Assembly: GCF_014636295.1 (NCBI RefSeq) | Contig: NZ_BMEC01000002.1 | Location: 248,001 to 312,000 of the forward strand | DNA from: Marivirga lumbricoides | GTDB taxonomy: Bacteria > Bacteroidota > Bacteroidia > Cytophagales > Cyclobacteriaceae | Direction: 5' to 3' | DNA: 64,000 bases | Program-made: the position numbers and the translations under genes | Notes under the pieces: generated by a model | What the model saw: the letters and a program-made list of their open reading frames with translations, nothing else | Databases searched by the model: none | What the model was told of the DNA's origin: nothing | Shown: positions 8,072-16,473 of the stretch, in pieces | How positions within the stretch are numbered: the first letter of the stretch is position 1 | Layout: each line of letters opens with the position of its first letter

Positions 8072-8959
8072 TTATTGTTGATGAAAAGCTTTGGCGAACT
8101 CCCTTGCGTACTGTTCTAATTTTATATTACCTAATTCGGGTTTGTTTTTTTCATAATCTTCACCCATTCGTCCTGAACTGATGGAAGCATTGATCGCTAC
8201 TAAATCCTGCGCGAACTTTTCTGGAAGTCCCCTTTCCTTCAAACTTTTTTCAACATCGGCATCTGAAAAAGGAACCCAATCCAAATCAGGGCGGTCAATC
8301 GCTTGTCCTAAAATATGTGCGGTTTCTGCCGCGGTTTTTTCATCGCTGGCTACATATCTAATTCTGGTGCTTTCTTCAGCTCTTACCATCAATTCTTCGC
8401 TCACCGCCTGTGCAATATCTTCCGGGTGTACCCAGGCTATTTTATCATCCCTTTTAAAATTGGACCCGATAATGCCGGTATTCTTGATCATTTCAATATA
8501 ATTGAGCAAATTATAATAGAAAGATACGGGGCGGATATAGGTTTTATGTACAGCATCTAACTCATTTAAGATGAATTCAGCGTGATGGGATCCCAGAATG
8601 GTTCCTGTTCCCAGATCCAGGTGTGCTCCCCAACTGCTTAAAAATACAATTTGTTCAACACCAGAATTTTGAATGGCCTTTCTATAATTTTCTGCGATTC
8701 TTTTATAGTACCCCAAACTATTGAACTCCTTAAAATTTGGCGGAATCATCAAATACACAGCATCAGCACCCTGAAAGGTTGCGTTCAAAAATAAGACATC
8801 ATCAATACTACCAATCGCTGCAGTAGCTCCTGTTTTTTCAATGTCCTCTCTTCTGTCCGTACTGCTGCTTATTACAACAACCTGGTGCGTATTTGCTGTC
8901 AGAATTTTTGTGAGCGGTTTACTTATATTTCCCAGAGAACCCGTTACTACAATTTTCAT
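8072..8959 (-). CDS. NmrA-like NAD(P)-binding protein (atypical SDR)
   Basis: The 295-aa product begins with a Rossmann strand and glycine-rich loop (MKIVVTGSLGNISKPLTKIL), followed by SSTDRREDIEKTGATAAIGSI, AVYLMIPPN and VFLSSWGAH, as in NmrA/azoreductase-type atypical short-chain dehydrogenases. These bind NAD(P)H and act as quinone or other reductases, or as redox sensors. No catalytic Tyr-x3-Lys pair is obvious, which is normal for NmrA-like members. It is the first gene of the four-gene unit ending in an AraC regulator. Confidence 0.85.
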   Translation of the reverse strand: MKIVVTGSLGNISKPLTKILTANTHQVVVISSSTDRREDIEKTGATAAIGSIDDVLFLNATFQGADAVYLMIPPNFKEFNSLGYYKRIAENYRKAIQNSGVEQIVFLSSWGAHLDLGTGTILGSHHAEFILNELDAVHKTYIRPVSFYYNLLNYIEMIKNTGIIGSNFKRDDKIAWVHPEDIAQAVSEELMVRAEESTRIRYVASDEKTAAETAHILGQAIDRPDLDWVPFSDADVEKSLKERGLPEKFAQDLVAINASISSGRMGEDYEKNKPELGNIKLEQYAREFAKAFHQQ

Positions 8960-8982
8960 CTTTCTGTTTTTAAATTATAGAA

Positions 8983-9036
8983 CAAAGTTAGGGTTGGAAG
9001 AAGAGAATGAGGTAGCCTAATCTACGTTTGATGTAG
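8983..9036 (-). promoter_or_regulatory. Candidate promoter -7 element with nearby inverted repeat
   Basis: On the minus strand TAACTTTG (8990 to 8983) matches the Bacteroidota -7 consensus TAnnTTTG and lies 24 bases before the NmrA gene start. Further upstream a CTAC-N7-GTAG inverted repeat (9022-9036) could bind the AraC protein encoded at the end of this unit. No clear -33 TTG sits at the usual 19-21-base spacing, so recruitment by an activator is plausible (inference). Confidence 0.45.
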
Positions 9037-9196
9037 TCACTTCTATGTTTAGGCTGTTGGTGTTGTGCAGATTACTGCTAACCCCAGGCTAAAATCAATA
9101 GGCTTGATTGTTAATTTGTTTAAAATTATCTGATCTTAACGTGCTTTGTAAGCAGTTCGGTAAACCTATGGATTTTTAGCACCTGTGGTGAGCAAT

Positions 9197-9470
9197 TTAT
9201 TCTTCCAATTTTTTAAATAAGAATTCAGCTACTAGTTATGGAGAAGCTGGATTTCGACCAGTGATCAATAAGCTATCTTCTTGAGCATATTGGCCTCAGT
9301 CATCTCCTTTTGAAAATATACCACATTTTTCTTTTTGCATATCTTTTACTGGTAAAAGCTACAACATTAGTTAACTGTACAGCTTCCTACTCAGTATTTG
9401 AAAATCCAGTAACCTTTTTGCCATTTACAAGAGGTGTACCATCTCCATTTTTAATATGTTTGAAAAAACT
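9197..9470 (-). pseudogene. Relic of a DJ-1/PfpI (type 1 glutamine amidotransferase-like) gene, C-terminal half
   Basis: Read on the minus strand, the stretch encodes NGDGTPLVNGKKVTGFSNTE, stop, EAVQLTNVV, then after a change of frame SKGDD, stop, GQYAQEDSLLITGRNPASP, stop, LVAEFLFKKLEE, stop. This order is that of the C-terminal half of DJ-1/PfpI/Hsp31-type proteins (KGKKVTGFSNTEEEAV ... LITGQNPASS). At least three internal stops and one frameshift are present and the N-terminal half with the nucleophile Cys is missing. The gene is dead. It borders the accessory island and supports ongoing decay there. Confidence 0.85.
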
Positions 9471-9485
9471 GTGTCAGCGATAGAT

Positions 9486-10160
9486 TTATATTACAGATTC
9501 TCTATCTTTTGATAGCTTATAATATCCTTGCTCTGTCAGTTTGTTTGCAACTTCTGTTCTACCCTTTGCACCATTCTCAATTATATAGTCCAATTCTCTT
9601 TTTGTTAAAATAGCTACATTTACTAAGGATATTTCCTCAATACTTAGCTTGATTTTATCTAAAACTTCATTCGTCTTTAATCCTAATAGAACACCAGTTT
9701 CTCCATTTACACCTAAAAACTTACTCGGCAAGTCAATTCCGTTAATAGTTGACGAAATATAACCGTAATCATTCAACATATAAGAAATATTTGGATTGGA
9801 AGCAGCCATACTACTTACTTGTCTAAGAATATTAAATTCCCACGAATCAATAATTTCTTGAATATTATTGTACTTGTTTTCAGAGATGGCATAAAGTTCT
9901 ATGCCAATACCATTGTAGGATTGGTTTTCAGTGTTTGCATCATAATCATCATATGGATCACTTAAACCATCTGAAGAGATAATTATTTTATCGTGTAATT
10001 GTACTCCAATATGAGCTTGTCTCAAACAGGGCCATCTTGGTCCTCCCATGAATGATGGATTTATCATATTTCCTATAACATCAGGAAATAATTTTCCAAT
10101 ACTCTTCCAATAATCTTCTCGCTTTTCACAAGATATTTTAAAATGCTCTTCGTAATTCAT
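9486..10160 (-). CDS. Hypothetical protein, possibly SUFU-like (immunity-type)
   Basis: The 224-aa protein has no signal peptide or membrane span. Features are an N-terminal helix with aromatic residues, a strand-rich middle (HDKIIISSDGLSDPYDDYD, GIGIELYAIS), SWEFNILRQVSSMAASNP, a strand GVLLGL, and a C-terminal ILTKRELDYIIENGAKGRTE. This order recalls the suppressor-of-fused (SUFU) domain, which is known as an immunity domain next to polymorphic toxins, but the match is by eye and weak. It follows the GNAT-AbiJ gene and lies in the toxin island, which fits an immunity role (inference). Confidence 0.4.
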   Translation of the reverse strand: MNYEEHFKISCEKREDYWKSIGKLFPDVIGNMINPSFMGGPRWPCLRQAHIGVQLHDKIIISSDGLSDPYDDYDANTENQSYNGIGIELYAISENKYNNIQEIIDSWEFNILRQVSSMAASNPNISYMLNDYGYISSTINGIDLPSKFLGVNGETGVLLGLKTNEVLDKIKLSIEEISLVNVAILTKRELDYIIENGAKGRTEVANKLTEQGYYKLSKDRESVI

Positions 10161-10331
10161 TTAATGTTTTCTTTGAGGGTTATAGTTAACGGACAATGTA
10201 TGCATAGTTATTGTTTTTCTTGTAATATAGTTGCGATTTCCCACCCCGTAATTCAATCCTACGGATGGACGGACTTCCTACAAAGCTCTACCACTGCTTT
10301 ATCCAAGTCCCAGCTATGAATCATAAAGGTT

Positions 10332-11196
10332 TTATATTTTGGTAATTAGGTAGTTTATAAAAGCAGAGCAAGCAACTAACATAAACTTCGCTTCCTCAAG
10401 CTTGACTTCATCATCGCCATCTAGTAGTGCATGTCTTATCCCTCCTACGTCTGAAGTGTATCCGTAGAGGGTACTGAATGCAGACTTTAAGCTTTTTGGT
10501 ATCTTATGTCTCTTTTCAATCTCTTTAAGAGCTTGTCCTAATGTCGTAGAATTGTCGGCAACAATTATTTTTGAAATTGATTCAACTGCCGAAATGGATT
10601 CCTTTATTGAATTTCTATAATCAGGAGACTTTTTGTCTGCAAGCAATCTAAGTGCGGTAGATAAATGTGTTTTGACAGGCTTAAACTTGTCGGACTGATT
10701 TAATGCTTCTTCAATTTCAATAATTTCCTCCTTTGAATTAACCTCCACAATGATCCCATCGACAAATCTATAGGCGGAGAATTCCCGCTTCAGGAAGTCA
10801 TTACATACTTCATGAAGCTGTTTACCTTCATCTTCAAAGCAAAATTCAACTAGATTTAGCTTTTCATACCATTCTGTTTTATAAAAATACTCAGCTGCAG
10901 TGGTTGTTAGCAGATGCAAAGTTTTCACACCTTCTTCTTCGCATTTAGTAAGTAATTCGTGAAGCAATTCAGCTCCAATTCCCTTATTTTTAAATGAATC
11001 ATCCACTGCAAATGAGCGTAAAAGTGCCTCTGAACCATACTTTTCAATGCCTATACAGGCAATCAGTTTCTCACCTGACTTTCTGGTGATAAATAGCACC
11101 TGCGAGCTAAGCAGGTCTTCATAAGGAAGCTTATTTTCTTTCAACAAGTTAGAAATCAAATGCTAAGTCATTTTGCTTGATAGGCCTTGTTTCCAT
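10332..11196 (-). pseudogene. GNAT acetyltransferase domain fused to AbiJ-type C-terminal domain, frameshifted near the start
   Basis: The long frame (10332-11159) opens only with a TTG, directly behind a stop. The adjacent frame has an ATG at 11196 encoding METRPIKQNDLA, the missing first strand and helix of a GNAT fold; removing one base from the TTT at about 11160-11163 joins it to LISNLLKENKLPYEDL. The repaired product is about 288 aa. Residues to about 118 are GNAT (LLRSFAVDDSFKNKGIGAEL for the acetyl-CoA loop, LLTTTAAEYFY), resembling ArsN2-type enzymes. From about 140 on, REFSAYRFVDG, PDYRNSIKESISAVE and GGIRHALLDGDDE match the C-terminal (HEPN-like) part of AbiJ-type abortive-infection proteins. 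It may still be made from the TTG in shortened form. Confidence 0.75.
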
Positions 11197-11449
11197 GGGC
11201 TTTGAGGATAGATAATTATCAGGTGAAGTTACTCATTTTGTAAGAATTTTTGCTGTGTTAATGATGTGAATCTAATATAGGTTAGAAAGTTTGACATTAA
11301 GAGCGATGTCCTACAATGTTTTGAATAAACACTTGTTTTAATGGCGTTTATTGGTGTTATAGGATTTATACATTTGGAAAAATGCTCTATATTAGAAGTT
11401 CGGGATTGCAAATCCTGGATATCTAGGGCTATTAAATGTATAGAAAAAA

Positions 11450-11739
11450 TCACCCTCCATACTCTTCAACGATATAATCTGTTATACTATCCACAATACT
11501 TCTTTTGTTAGGCACCACTGAGACAATACAATAAGGCTGTTTCTATTTGGTCTCTTGAAGAAAGGTTCTCCACTTTTAAAACCTGGCACCAGCTCAGCCT
11601 CAACCTCAAGCCCCCTATCCTCAGCTAATTCTTCAATGGCTAGATAAGTATCACTAACCATATACAATACAAAGTCTAACGTTTCTCTTTCCTCTGGAGG
11701 GTTTCGTATATATACCTTCGTTTTTCCAGAAAGTACCTT
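11450..11739 (-). pseudogene. Broken short gene behind the toxin, possible former immunity gene
   Basis: Directly after the TAG of the toxin gene, the same frame continues as KVLSGKTKVYIRNPPEERET, then LAIEELAEDRGLEVEAELVP and FKRPNRNSLIVLS, and ends at 11482. Deleting two bases (a TC doublet near 11512) moves the reading into VVPNKRSIVDSITDYIVEEY and a stop at 11450, giving a coherent acidic protein of about 95 residues. There is no ATG; the first ATG (11667) lies well inside. I do not recognise the family. Position right behind a polymorphic toxin suggests an immunity gene that has lost its start and been frameshifted (inference). Confidence 0.5.
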
Positions 11740-13386
11740 CTACTTACTGAAACTTTCTTCAACCTCCGTTCCAATCGATTCGTAAATTTTGATAATTCTC
11801 TCGCTTTTATCATTAGAATTCTTCACATACCCCATTATTATTTTCTTACAATTCTCGATAAATTCTTTTATATCTAGTTTACTAATCCCTTTACTTTCAA
11901 TAAGTTGTGTCAAAATAGCTTTTACCTGTCCTCGATCATCTTTGGGATCTGGAACCTGTTCTTCCAAATTAGAAGCTAAGCGGTTTAAATATGAAGCAAC
12001 CAAATAATCCCATCCATAGTGCCCGCGATCATCATTTTGAGTGGAAGTTGGTTCTAAATCTTTAGAAGCAAATAAAGATTCACTTGAAAAATCTACGCTA
12101 GTTTGAAAAGCAGGTGCTTCCGCCAGACCGTCAAAAGCACTTTCAATTTCCTCATCATCCTCAAGTGGATCCAATTCACGCTCGGTAACACCACTTTTAT
12201 AAGTTATATTGATAACTCCTGAAGCTTTGGAAAAATCCGTAATGAAGAATATACTTTTACCTTGAATCCAAGCTATTTCAGGCCGTCCGATTAAGCGTTG
12301 AAATATACCTTTTGCCTCAGCACTATTTTCCAAACGCCCGGGGATTTCAATATCTAAATCTAACGGATCGCGGGTCCCTCCATACATTTTTGCGGCCAAG
12401 CTTCCTCCAATTCTAGCTTGAATTCCTCTGTCTCGAAACATATTGACAATGGACATCCCAAAAGTTGCAAGCTCTGCTGTGCTTGGGGTTACTTTTGAAA
12501 GAGAATCTTCCCATTCCCCCCATCGATTTAATTGAGTGACATTAAAAGCAATAGAATCTAAATAATCAGCTTTTTTTTGTATCGTTTGATGTAACAGCAC
12601 AGTATGGTTCTCCATTTCTTGTACCCCTCTTTGCGCAACAGCCTCAGGACGGTTGTCTACAAACATAAAAGTCTTCCCACCCATCACATCCGCTTCCTTC
12701 TCCAAACCTTTATCATCATTCACATTCACTCCTCCCTTCATCTGCATGGTTGGCTTTACCCTGCCTTGTTTTTGCTGGACCACATGCCAGGCTTCATGAG
12801 GCAAATGTTTTTCTTGCCCCGATCCAAGATGAATATCTGTACCTTGTGCATAAGCATGGGCCTGAAGCTGTGCGGGTTTATCTGAGTTTCTATGGACTTT
12901 CACATCATCCATCAAATAACCAGAGAGATTTTCTATTCCGGATTTGAGATCATCGGGTAAACCTGTGTTGTTTGAGTTTGACTTTTCGGTGATGCTTTCA
13001 GTAATTTTACTTGTTTTCTGGGTTATCTGATGTTGAGGGTTATTAGGCGGACTTTCAGCTAGATCTAAATCAGGCTTTTCTTTATTGCCTGAAATGCTCC
13101 TACCCATTTTTTGTGTAATTTGATGATGCCCTCTTTTTATCTCTGAAGCATTATTTCCAGAATCACCCTCTGCAAAAGTATTGCTGGCAGATAGTGCTTC
13201 TAATTGTACGGGTACTGAATCCTTATTTTCAGTAGTAGGAGAATGAAATCGTGTTAAATCTCTTTTCATCTCTCTTCCCATTTGCCTGGGCTGAATACCG
13301 TGACTTCTGTTGTTGTTTTGAGCTTGTTGTGAACGCTGGTGCAGGTTTTGATCCTTTGGAGTCGTGGATTTTGGTTGAGAAGGCAT
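11740..13386 (-). CDS. Polymorphic-toxin-like protein: eCIS-core (DUF4157) domain plus nucleotidyltransferase-like C-terminus
   Basis: The 548-aa protein has a long polar, Gln/Asn/Ser-rich N-terminus without a signal peptide and with repeated HHQITQK motifs (about 86-125). Residues about 142-210 are an eCIS-core/DUF4157 domain (GLPDDLKSGIENLSGYLMDD, VKVHRNSDKPAQL, AYAQGTDIHLG, HEAWHVVQQKQGRV with HEAWH at 197-201). This domain marks proteins associated with extracellular contractile injection systems or other toxin export. Residues about 300-410 look like a nucleotidyltransferase fold: ARIGGS (325-329) and DLDIEIPG (343-350) at the 13-residue spacing of the hG[GS]-x-D-h-D motif. A helical tail follows. 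No eCIS structural genes lie in the window. Toxin activity is inference; domain calls are good. Confidence 0.75.
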   Translation of the reverse strand: MPSQPKSTTPKDQNLHQRSQQAQNNNRSHGIQPRQMGREMKRDLTRFHSPTTENKDSVPVQLEALSASNTFAEGDSGNNASEIKRGHHQITQKMGRSISGNKEKPDLDLAESPPNNPQHQITQKTSKITESITEKSNSNNTGLPDDLKSGIENLSGYLMDDVKVHRNSDKPAQLQAHAYAQGTDIHLGSGQEKHLPHEAWHVVQQKQGRVKPTMQMKGGVNVNDDKGLEKEADVMGGKTFMFVDNRPEAVAQRGVQEMENHTVLLHQTIQKKADYLDSIAFNVTQLNRWGEWEDSLSKVTPSTAELATFGMSIVNMFRDRGIQARIGGSLAAKMYGGTRDPLDLDIEIPGRLENSAEAKGIFQRLIGRPEIAWIQGKSIFFITDFSKASGVINITYKSGVTERELDPLEDDEEIESAFDGLAEAPAFQTSVDFSSESLFASKDLEPTSTQNDDRGHYGWDYLVASYLNRLASNLEEQVPDPKDDRGQVKAILTQLIESKGISKLDIKEFIENCKKIIMGYVKNSNDKSERIIKIYESIGTEVEESFSK

Positions 13387-13734
13387 CTTTTACGGGTTCT
13401 ATTTTCTTTGAAACAGACTGATAATTAGCTTGTTAAATATAAAAAGTTAATTATACTATTCCTACAAATGATTAGAAAAAAAATAGAAAAATGCTCTTAA
13501 CTTATTAAGACTATAACAAATGATTAGAAAAATGGAAGACAGTTAAAAACACCAAACATCAACTGTAATTTAAAAGCATTCATAAACCGCTTTCCCTCAT
13601 CATATATGTATAATTCATGAAAGCAATGAAAACACCGGATAACAACACATTTCAAATACCAGCCTTCATCTATGTCAATGGCTGGCACTTGAAAAATGCT
13701 GAAATATTCTTTTAAAGAATACTATATAAAATCT
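13387..13734. other. Intergenic region containing a gene relic
   Basis: Between the toxin start and the GH9 stop there is no intact gene. It holds the first of two related outer-membrane-protein C-terminal relics (13524-13640). A 33-codon plus-strand frame (13617-13715) is probably fortuitous, because the similarity to the second copy ends where that frame would begin. Confidence 0.5.
13524..13640 (-). pseudogene. Relic of an outer-membrane protein C-terminus (copy A)
   Basis: Minus-strand translation gives ELYIYDEGKRFMNAFKLQLM, then FGVFNCLPFF and a stop at 13524. The block 13552-13638 is similar (about three quarters identical by eye) to 16490-16575, where the same frame reads LYDEEKGFMNGFVLQLMFGI and KFL, stop. 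Many differences are synonymous or conservative in this frame, and the alternating hydrophobic end resembles a closing beta-strand. The rest of the gene is missing. Confidence 0.5.
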
Positions 13735-16269
13735 CTATTTTATCAGGTTCTTAAATGCTGATCCAAAAATCAAATAGCTGGTATTCCCGCCAATAGTGCC
13801 TTCGTTTTGTCCCCATAAAAATGGCCAGTCATCATAGTTTTCAAAGTGATCTGGCTTTCTGAACAACAGACCGGGAGCAACATTCCCGGGGATAAAAGAA
13901 AAATCAGCCCTGTTATTACCATAAAAAACTTCTTTAGGACGAGCTGCGCCTACTGTAGCCACCAATGAATAATTATGGTATGGATGATTGCCATATAACC
14001 AATCCGTGGTTTTAAAAGCATGGCGCGCCTCTATAATATCCGGAAAATGCTTGTTAGCGAAACAGATAGTAGTACCAAAATTCACAATCATTCCACTGCC
14101 TGCCCAGTTACCAAGACCGATTGGTACTCCGTAAGGATTATCTTGTTCAAGCTCGCTGATATAATCTTTGTACTTTACTACATAAGGTTTGAGCTTTTCT
14201 TTGTAGGAAGGATTCATGTGTGGAATGGCATGTAGTGCTGTTAACAATATAAAATTCACATTTTGCTCCAGAGCCGGCCACAGAAGCTCCTGATACTTAT
14301 CTGCATACTGCTGCTCGCCTGTTGAGATATACAGTTGCAGATTAGTAGATATGTCTCCTAATGCTCCCCACCGCATGTCAAAACTATCCTGTGGCTGAGT
14401 GGCTAATAATTCGGTCGCTTCTTTGAGCAGCCGCTTCGACTGAAACAAGGCTCTCTCAGAAAGATCATCATTATAGCCCTTTAATGCCCGGCTTGCTGCT
14501 GCAAACATGGTCGCAGCTCTTAAATCCCGGGCAGCACTGCGGCTTGTAAATGCCCACATATCATCCTTTACTCCACTTGACTTGCCATCAGGAGCTACCT
14601 CATAAGGGCCGAGTTCCGCATTGTAAGGAAGCCCGTCTGTCAGAGAGGCTGCATCACCTAAGTGGTGATAATTATCAAGTACTGAATTGGTAAGTGTTAA
14701 GCCCATATGACCAATTATTTCCGCCTGAGCTACCAATTGCAAGGTTCCATGTTCAATAAACTGTAACACATCTGGCGTGCCATCCGGACGATGAAGATCA
14801 ACATAGCGCTGCTCCTGGTCTATAAAAGTCTGATCCCTCATAGGCTTGAAATATTCCCAGGTCTGAACAAAATTCTGTACCACACCAATGTTAGATCCTG
14901 TTTCTATATCAAAATCTCCGGCATCAAAAAAGCCACCTACGTTTAAACCCGGGATCAACTCCAGCGCTTTATACTTTGTGTCGGTGGTGGGGCCTTGTGA
15001 ATGGATGTCGAAATGATCGGTATTAGGTGGTGCCTGCAGGTAGCCATCTTTAAAGGGCTCTCCGTGCCATGTCCTGTAGGCTTCGTTTACGTACATGTGA
15101 TTCATGTGTATAGGAATCCATATATCGCTGGTGGCATCGGTTATGTTGTCATACACATCCTCATTGATTATAAAATTATTGGTTTTAAAATCGCCATACT
15201 GAATATAATAAATGCCAGGCGTTTTAACGGAGGAAAAATCGAATTTCACATAATGATATTTAAAATAATCGCCCCACGATTCAATTTTACCATTGAATAC
15301 TTCAGTAGCTGTACCGTCATTCCCAATTTTATAGATCGATGCATTTGAAAGTGGCTTATCTTGTTTATCAAGTTCAATCACAGAGACTTTAGGTTGAGAA
15401 GGGAGATAGCCTACCTGAGAGAAACCTATATTTGGCTCTCTTTTCCAGTCTTTGATGGCATTTGGTTCAATAGTCCAGGTAAGTACTTTACCTGTTTTCC
15501 CTGCAGGAAGCAAGCTCCGTACAACAAACCAGCCATTTTGAGCCAGGATTCTGCCGTCAAAAAGCATTAGATCTGCATCTTGAGAAGTGATTTTGACCAT
15601 CTGCTCAGGTTCATCAGGCGCAAGAAGCAATGTACGGCCGGTTTCCAGCGGAAGCGGTTCTATGAATTTGCCCGTACCCCTGTCGTCAGAAGTGACATAT
15701 CCTTTAAATTGCTTAAGCTTTTCACTGTTAGGCTTAGTAACAGTATTGCCCACCACATAGCGTGGAAATCGATTTATTCGGTCATCCATCAAATAGGTTT
15801 TGGCCCAATATTTAGAAGGTAGAAATTCGAGGTTAAATCCTGCATTTCCTTCAAGTTCTTTAGGAACAGGTTTGTCAAGGTAAACAGAAACCTCAACGGC
15901 TTTACCTTTCGCTTTTACAACTACCCGAGATTCAAAATCATAGTCTTTATATCGCAAGGTAGATTCAATAGAGTTGGCTTTCCTGTCAACCTTTCTTGAG
16001 ATAATATTAGGCACAAGGTCCCACTGTTCTGGTGTGCTGGAGAGTCGCACTGCACCGCCTTGTGCCGTTCTCACTCCATGGTGAATTAATTCTATACCAG
16101 CATTTTTCTCATCATTAAAACCACCTGTAAAAAGATTATTGTAAACCAATACATTTACTCCCTGCCTCTCGAAATATTCAAGCTCATTAAGTTTCAAGTC
16201 TTGCCCACAAGCATATTGGAGTGTGGTTAATAGAAGCACAAATAGGGATAGTAATTTTATAATTTTCAT
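13735..16269 (-). CDS. Secreted glycoside hydrolase family 9 (cellulase/endoglucanase type)
   Basis: The ATG at 16269 opens a Sec signal peptide (MKIIKLLSLFVLLLTTLQYA); the frame runs to 16332 but that would add a polar leader. The mature 844-aa precursor has an N-terminal beta-rich domain (about 25-275), a cellulase-type Ig-like domain (IGFSQVGYLPSQPKVSVIEL, about 281-369) and a GH9 (alpha/alpha)6 catalytic domain. GGFFDAGDFDIETGS carries the catalytic-base aspartates (about 449-452), and WGQNEGTIGGN near the end carries the catalytic acid glutamate (about 823); PYHNYSLVATVGAARP is also GH9-typical. It should cut beta-1,4-glucan-type chains outside the inner membrane; exact substrate is unknown. 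A LacI-type palindrome lies 116 bases upstream. Confidence 0.88.
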   Translation of the reverse strand: MKIIKLLSLFVLLLTTLQYACGQDLKLNELEYFERQGVNVLVYNNLFTGGFNDEKNAGIELIHHGVRTAQGGAVRLSSTPEQWDLVPNIISRKVDRKANSIESTLRYKDYDFESRVVVKAKGKAVEVSVYLDKPVPKELEGNAGFNLEFLPSKYWAKTYLMDDRINRFPRYVVGNTVTKPNSEKLKQFKGYVTSDDRGTGKFIEPLPLETGRTLLLAPDEPEQMVKITSQDADLMLFDGRILAQNGWFVVRSLLPAGKTGKVLTWTIEPNAIKDWKREPNIGFSQVGYLPSQPKVSVIELDKQDKPLSNASIYKIGNDGTATEVFNGKIESWGDYFKYHYVKFDFSSVKTPGIYYIQYGDFKTNNFIINEDVYDNITDATSDIWIPIHMNHMYVNEAYRTWHGEPFKDGYLQAPPNTDHFDIHSQGPTTDTKYKALELIPGLNVGGFFDAGDFDIETGSNIGVVQNFVQTWEYFKPMRDQTFIDQEQRYVDLHRPDGTPDVLQFIEHGTLQLVAQAEIIGHMGLTLTNSVLDNYHHLGDAASLTDGLPYNAELGPYEVAPDGKSSGVKDDMWAFTSRSAARDLRAATMFAAASRALKGYNDDLSERALFQSKRLLKEATELLATQPQDSFDMRWGALGDISTNLQLYISTGEQQYADKYQELLWPALEQNVNFILLTALHAIPHMNPSYKEKLKPYVVKYKDYISELEQDNPYGVPIGLGNWAGSGMIVNFGTTICFANKHFPDIIEARHAFKTTDWLYGNHPYHNYSLVATVGAARPKEVFYGNNRADFSFIPGNVAPGLLFRKPDHFENYDDWPFLWGQNEGTIGGNTSYLIFGSAFKNLIK

Positions 16270-16384
16270 ATTGGTTAAAAATTTGGTAATTGGGTATGTA
16301 AGGATCAAATTATTCTGACGACAAACCATCAAGCGATTAAAATTTGTAAAAATGAAGTAGAAAACAAAACTATTTTACATTTTT

Positions 16385-16398
16385 CGCAATCGATTGCG
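16385..16398. promoter_or_regulatory. Perfect palindrome of LacI-operator type upstream of the GH9 gene
   Basis: CGCAATCGATTGCG is a perfect 14-bp palindrome with the central CG step and half-site spacing typical of LacI/GalR-family operators, flanked by TTTT and TAATT. It lies 116 bases before the start of the GH9 gene on the minus strand. LacI-family control of polysaccharide-degradation genes is common; the regulator is not in this window. Assignment is by pattern only. Confidence 0.65.
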
Positions 16399-16473
16399 TA
16401 ATTTAAGTAAAGTATTTTTAAAGAGGTTGTAACAAGAAACATTTTTTATTCTTTCAGGGGGAGGTTGAAAAGC

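Noticed and set aside
10332-11196. Programmed frameshift in the GNAT-AbiJ gene
   Set aside because: The break is at a short TTT with no slippery heptamer and needs loss of a base at the very start of the protein; decay or read error is simpler.
11229-11453. 74-aa minus-strand frame
   Set aside because: No motif, no coding-like pattern, and it lies in a decayed intergenic stretch.
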